Origin: Lysobacter capsici | GTDB taxonomy: Bacteria; Pseudomonadota; Gammaproteobacteria; Xanthomonadales; Xanthomonadaceae | Direction: 5' to 3' | Length of the DNA: 64,000 nucleotides | NCBI RefSeq assembly: GCF_014779555.2 | Contig: NZ_CP094357.1 | Location: forward strand, 3,286,001-3,350,000 | Shown here: positions 62,799 through 64,000 of the stretch, piece by piece | Numbering within the stretch: the stretch's first letter is position 1 | Layout: the number at the start of each line of letters is the position of its first letter | Translations under genes and position numbers: made by a program | Notes under the pieces: model-generated | The model's input: only the letters and a program-made list of their open reading frames with translations | Told to the model about the DNA's origin: nothing | Database searches by the model: none

Positions 62799-63673
62799 TC
62801 GACCCCCTTGCGGCGCGCGATCCACATCAGGCCGCTGGTCGCCACCGTCATCAACACGAACAGCAGGAACGCCACCGCCGAGGCGTTGCCGAGGTTCCAC
62901 CACTTGAAGCCTTCCTCGTACATCAGGTACAGCACGCTGACCGTGCTCTGCAGCGGCCCGCCCTGGGTGATGACGTAAGGTTCGGCGAACAACTGGAAAT
63001 AGCCGGCCAGGGTCAGGATGCTGACCATCAACAGCACCGGCCCGAGGATCGGCAAGGTGATGTAGCGGAACTGCCGGCCGTGACTGGCGCCGTCAATGCG
63101 CGCGGCTTCGTACAGGTCTTCCGGGATCGCCTGCAGGCCGGCCAGGAAGATGATCATGTTGTAGCCGAAGTTCTTCCACACCGCGAACAGGATGATGCTC
63201 GGCATCGCCCAGTGCGGGTCGCCGAGCCAGTCGATCGGGTCGATCCCGGCCCACGACAGAACCCAGTTCACCAGGCCGTAGCGGGTATGGAACAGATAGC
63301 GCCAGATCACCGCGACCGCGACCACCGTGGTCACCACCGGCGCGAAGAACGCGGTGCGGAAGAACGGCTTGAAGTAGCCGAGCTTGGAATGCAGCAGCAA
63401 GGCCGCGCCCAGCGACACGCCGATCGACAGCGGCACCCCGACCACGACGAAATACATCGTGTTGCCGAGCGCGCGCCAGAACAGCGGATTGTTGAGCAGG
63501 TTGATGTAGTTATCGAAAGCGACGAAGCGCAGGTTGTCGATATGCGCCAAGGCGTAAATATCGAAGTCGGTCAGGCTCAACGCCAGCGCGGCCAGCACCG
63601 GCAGGCCGAAGAACAGGCCGATCACGGTCAATGCGGGCGCGGCGAACACCCAGCCGGCGGTGGACGGTTTCAT
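62795..63673 (-). CDS. Sugar ABC transporter permease, MalF/UgpA type
   Basis: A 292-residue permease with six predicted helices, beginning GWVFAAPALTVIGLFFGLPVLAAL-. The EAA loop reads EAARIDGASHGRQFRYITLPILGPV, with the MalF-type TQGGPLQST segment. The frame is longer, but the ATG at 63673 sits at the expected position and overlaps the binding-protein gene stop as ATGA. It pairs with the MalG-type permease downstream. Confidence 0.92.
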   Translation of the reverse strand: MKPSTAGWVFAAPALTVIGLFFGLPVLAALALSLTDFDIYALAHIDNLRFVAFDNYINLLNNPLFWRALGNTMYFVVVGVPLSIGVSLGAALLLHSKLGYFKPFFRTAFFAPVVTTVVAVAVIWRYLFHTRYGLVNWVLSWAGIDPIDWLGDPHWAMPSIILFAVWKNFGYNMIIFLAGLQAIPEDLYEAARIDGASHGRQFRYITLPILGPVLLMVSILTLAGYFQLFAEPYVITQGGPLQSTVSVLYLMYEEGFKWWNLGNASAVAFLLFVLMTVATSGLMWIARRKGVE

Positions 63674-64000
63674 CCGCCCTCCTTGTTGCTCGCGGCCGGC
63701 GCGGTCGTGGTCTTGATGGTCTGGTGATCGAGCATCCAGCGGCGCTTTTCGAGAATGCGGTCGGCGCGGCGATCGAGTTCTTCGGCCGCCTGATCCACGC
63801 TGACGCGCCCGTTGGCCAGTTGTTCGCCGACCAGTTTGATTTCGGTCGCGATGCGCTCCCACTCCGGCACTTTGGGCGCCGGCCGCGCGCGTTCGAGCTG
63901 ATCGCGGAACGCGCGCGCGTACACATCATTGGCCAGAGCCGGCGTGGCCCAGGCCGCGCGCCGCGGCGGCAGGTTGCCGGTCAGGCCGTGGAAGCGCACC
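63670..64000 (-). CDS. C-terminal end of an extracellular sugar-binding protein (partial)
   Basis: About 110 C-terminal residues; the gene continues beyond the right edge. The visible part has VPEWERIATEIKLVGEQLANGRVSVDQAAEELDRRADRILEKRRWML, the C-terminal helix typical of CUT1 solute-binding proteins (SBP_bac_1), with a short Thr/Ala/Ser tail. The stop overlaps the permease start, so all four genes down to the glycosidase form one operon. Confidence 0.85.
   Translation of the reverse strand, partial: VRFHGLTGNLPPRRAAWATPALANDVYARAFRDQLERARPAPKVPEWERIATEIKLVGEQLANGRVSVDQAAEELDRRADRILEKRRWMLDHQTIKTTTAPAASNKEGG

Overview
The window is a high-GC gammaproteobacterial chromosome segment, most likely a Lysobacter-type member of the Xanthomonadaceae. 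This rests on the base composition, the gyrA-mtnA and epmA-ligA-zipA-smc neighbourhoods, a natural Gln at GyrA position 83 (which I recall from Stenotrophomonas), DUF3011 proteins, and dense families of short intergenic repeats. Genus is inference. I saw no tRNA, rRNA, CRISPR array, insertion-sequence transposase or phage gene.

Layout. 1-1110: end of a ricin-lectin protein facing a YceI protein. 1478-16369: a nearly self-contained myo-inositol system. A nine-gene minus-strand operon runs from a periplasmic binding lipoprotein, permease and ATPase through iolC(-DUF2090), iolD, iolE, iolB and iolA to an OprB-type porin. Divergent from it is an RpiR regulator with two Gfo/Idh/MocA dehydrogenases. 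A perfect 12-bp palindrome lies in the shared promoter region. 16496-31415: housekeeping genes gyrA, mtnA, two tandem DUF3011 proteins, epmA, ligA, zipA and smc, separated by repeat-rich spacers.

31742-35373: a BlaI-type repressor, an M56 (BlaR1-like) membrane protease with a C-terminal ankyrin domain instead of a penicillin-sensing domain, and a secreted class C-like serine hydrolase. 35541-44879: a disaccharide locus with a LacI regulator, a long (about 700 bp) inverted-repeat element, a fused GH65 phosphorylase/beta-phosphoglucomutase behind two tandem LacI-type operators, a TonB-dependent receptor and an MFS transporter. 44947-45025 looks like a small RNA. 45053-51196: a large protein with a TerD-like C-terminus, an SDR reductase, and a three-gene unit (lipoprotein, DUF2235/Tle1-like lipase, membrane protein) that resembles an effector-immunity module.

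52025-64000: sugar uptake and central carbon metabolism. A MalK/UgpC-type ATPase diverges from a GH1 glucosidase around a LacI-type operator. zwf-glk-pgl follow, then on the other strand a binding protein (cut by the window edge), two permeases and a large secreted glycosidase with a discoidin domain.

Functionally, the second half fits together. Glucosides are cleaved or phosphorolysed by the GH65 fusion, GH1 and the secreted glycosidase. Glucose and glucose 1-phosphate become glucose 6-phosphate through Glk and the mutase domain. Zwf and Pgl pass it to 6-phosphogluconate. The two permeases lack an adjacent ATPase and may use the one at 52025-53119.
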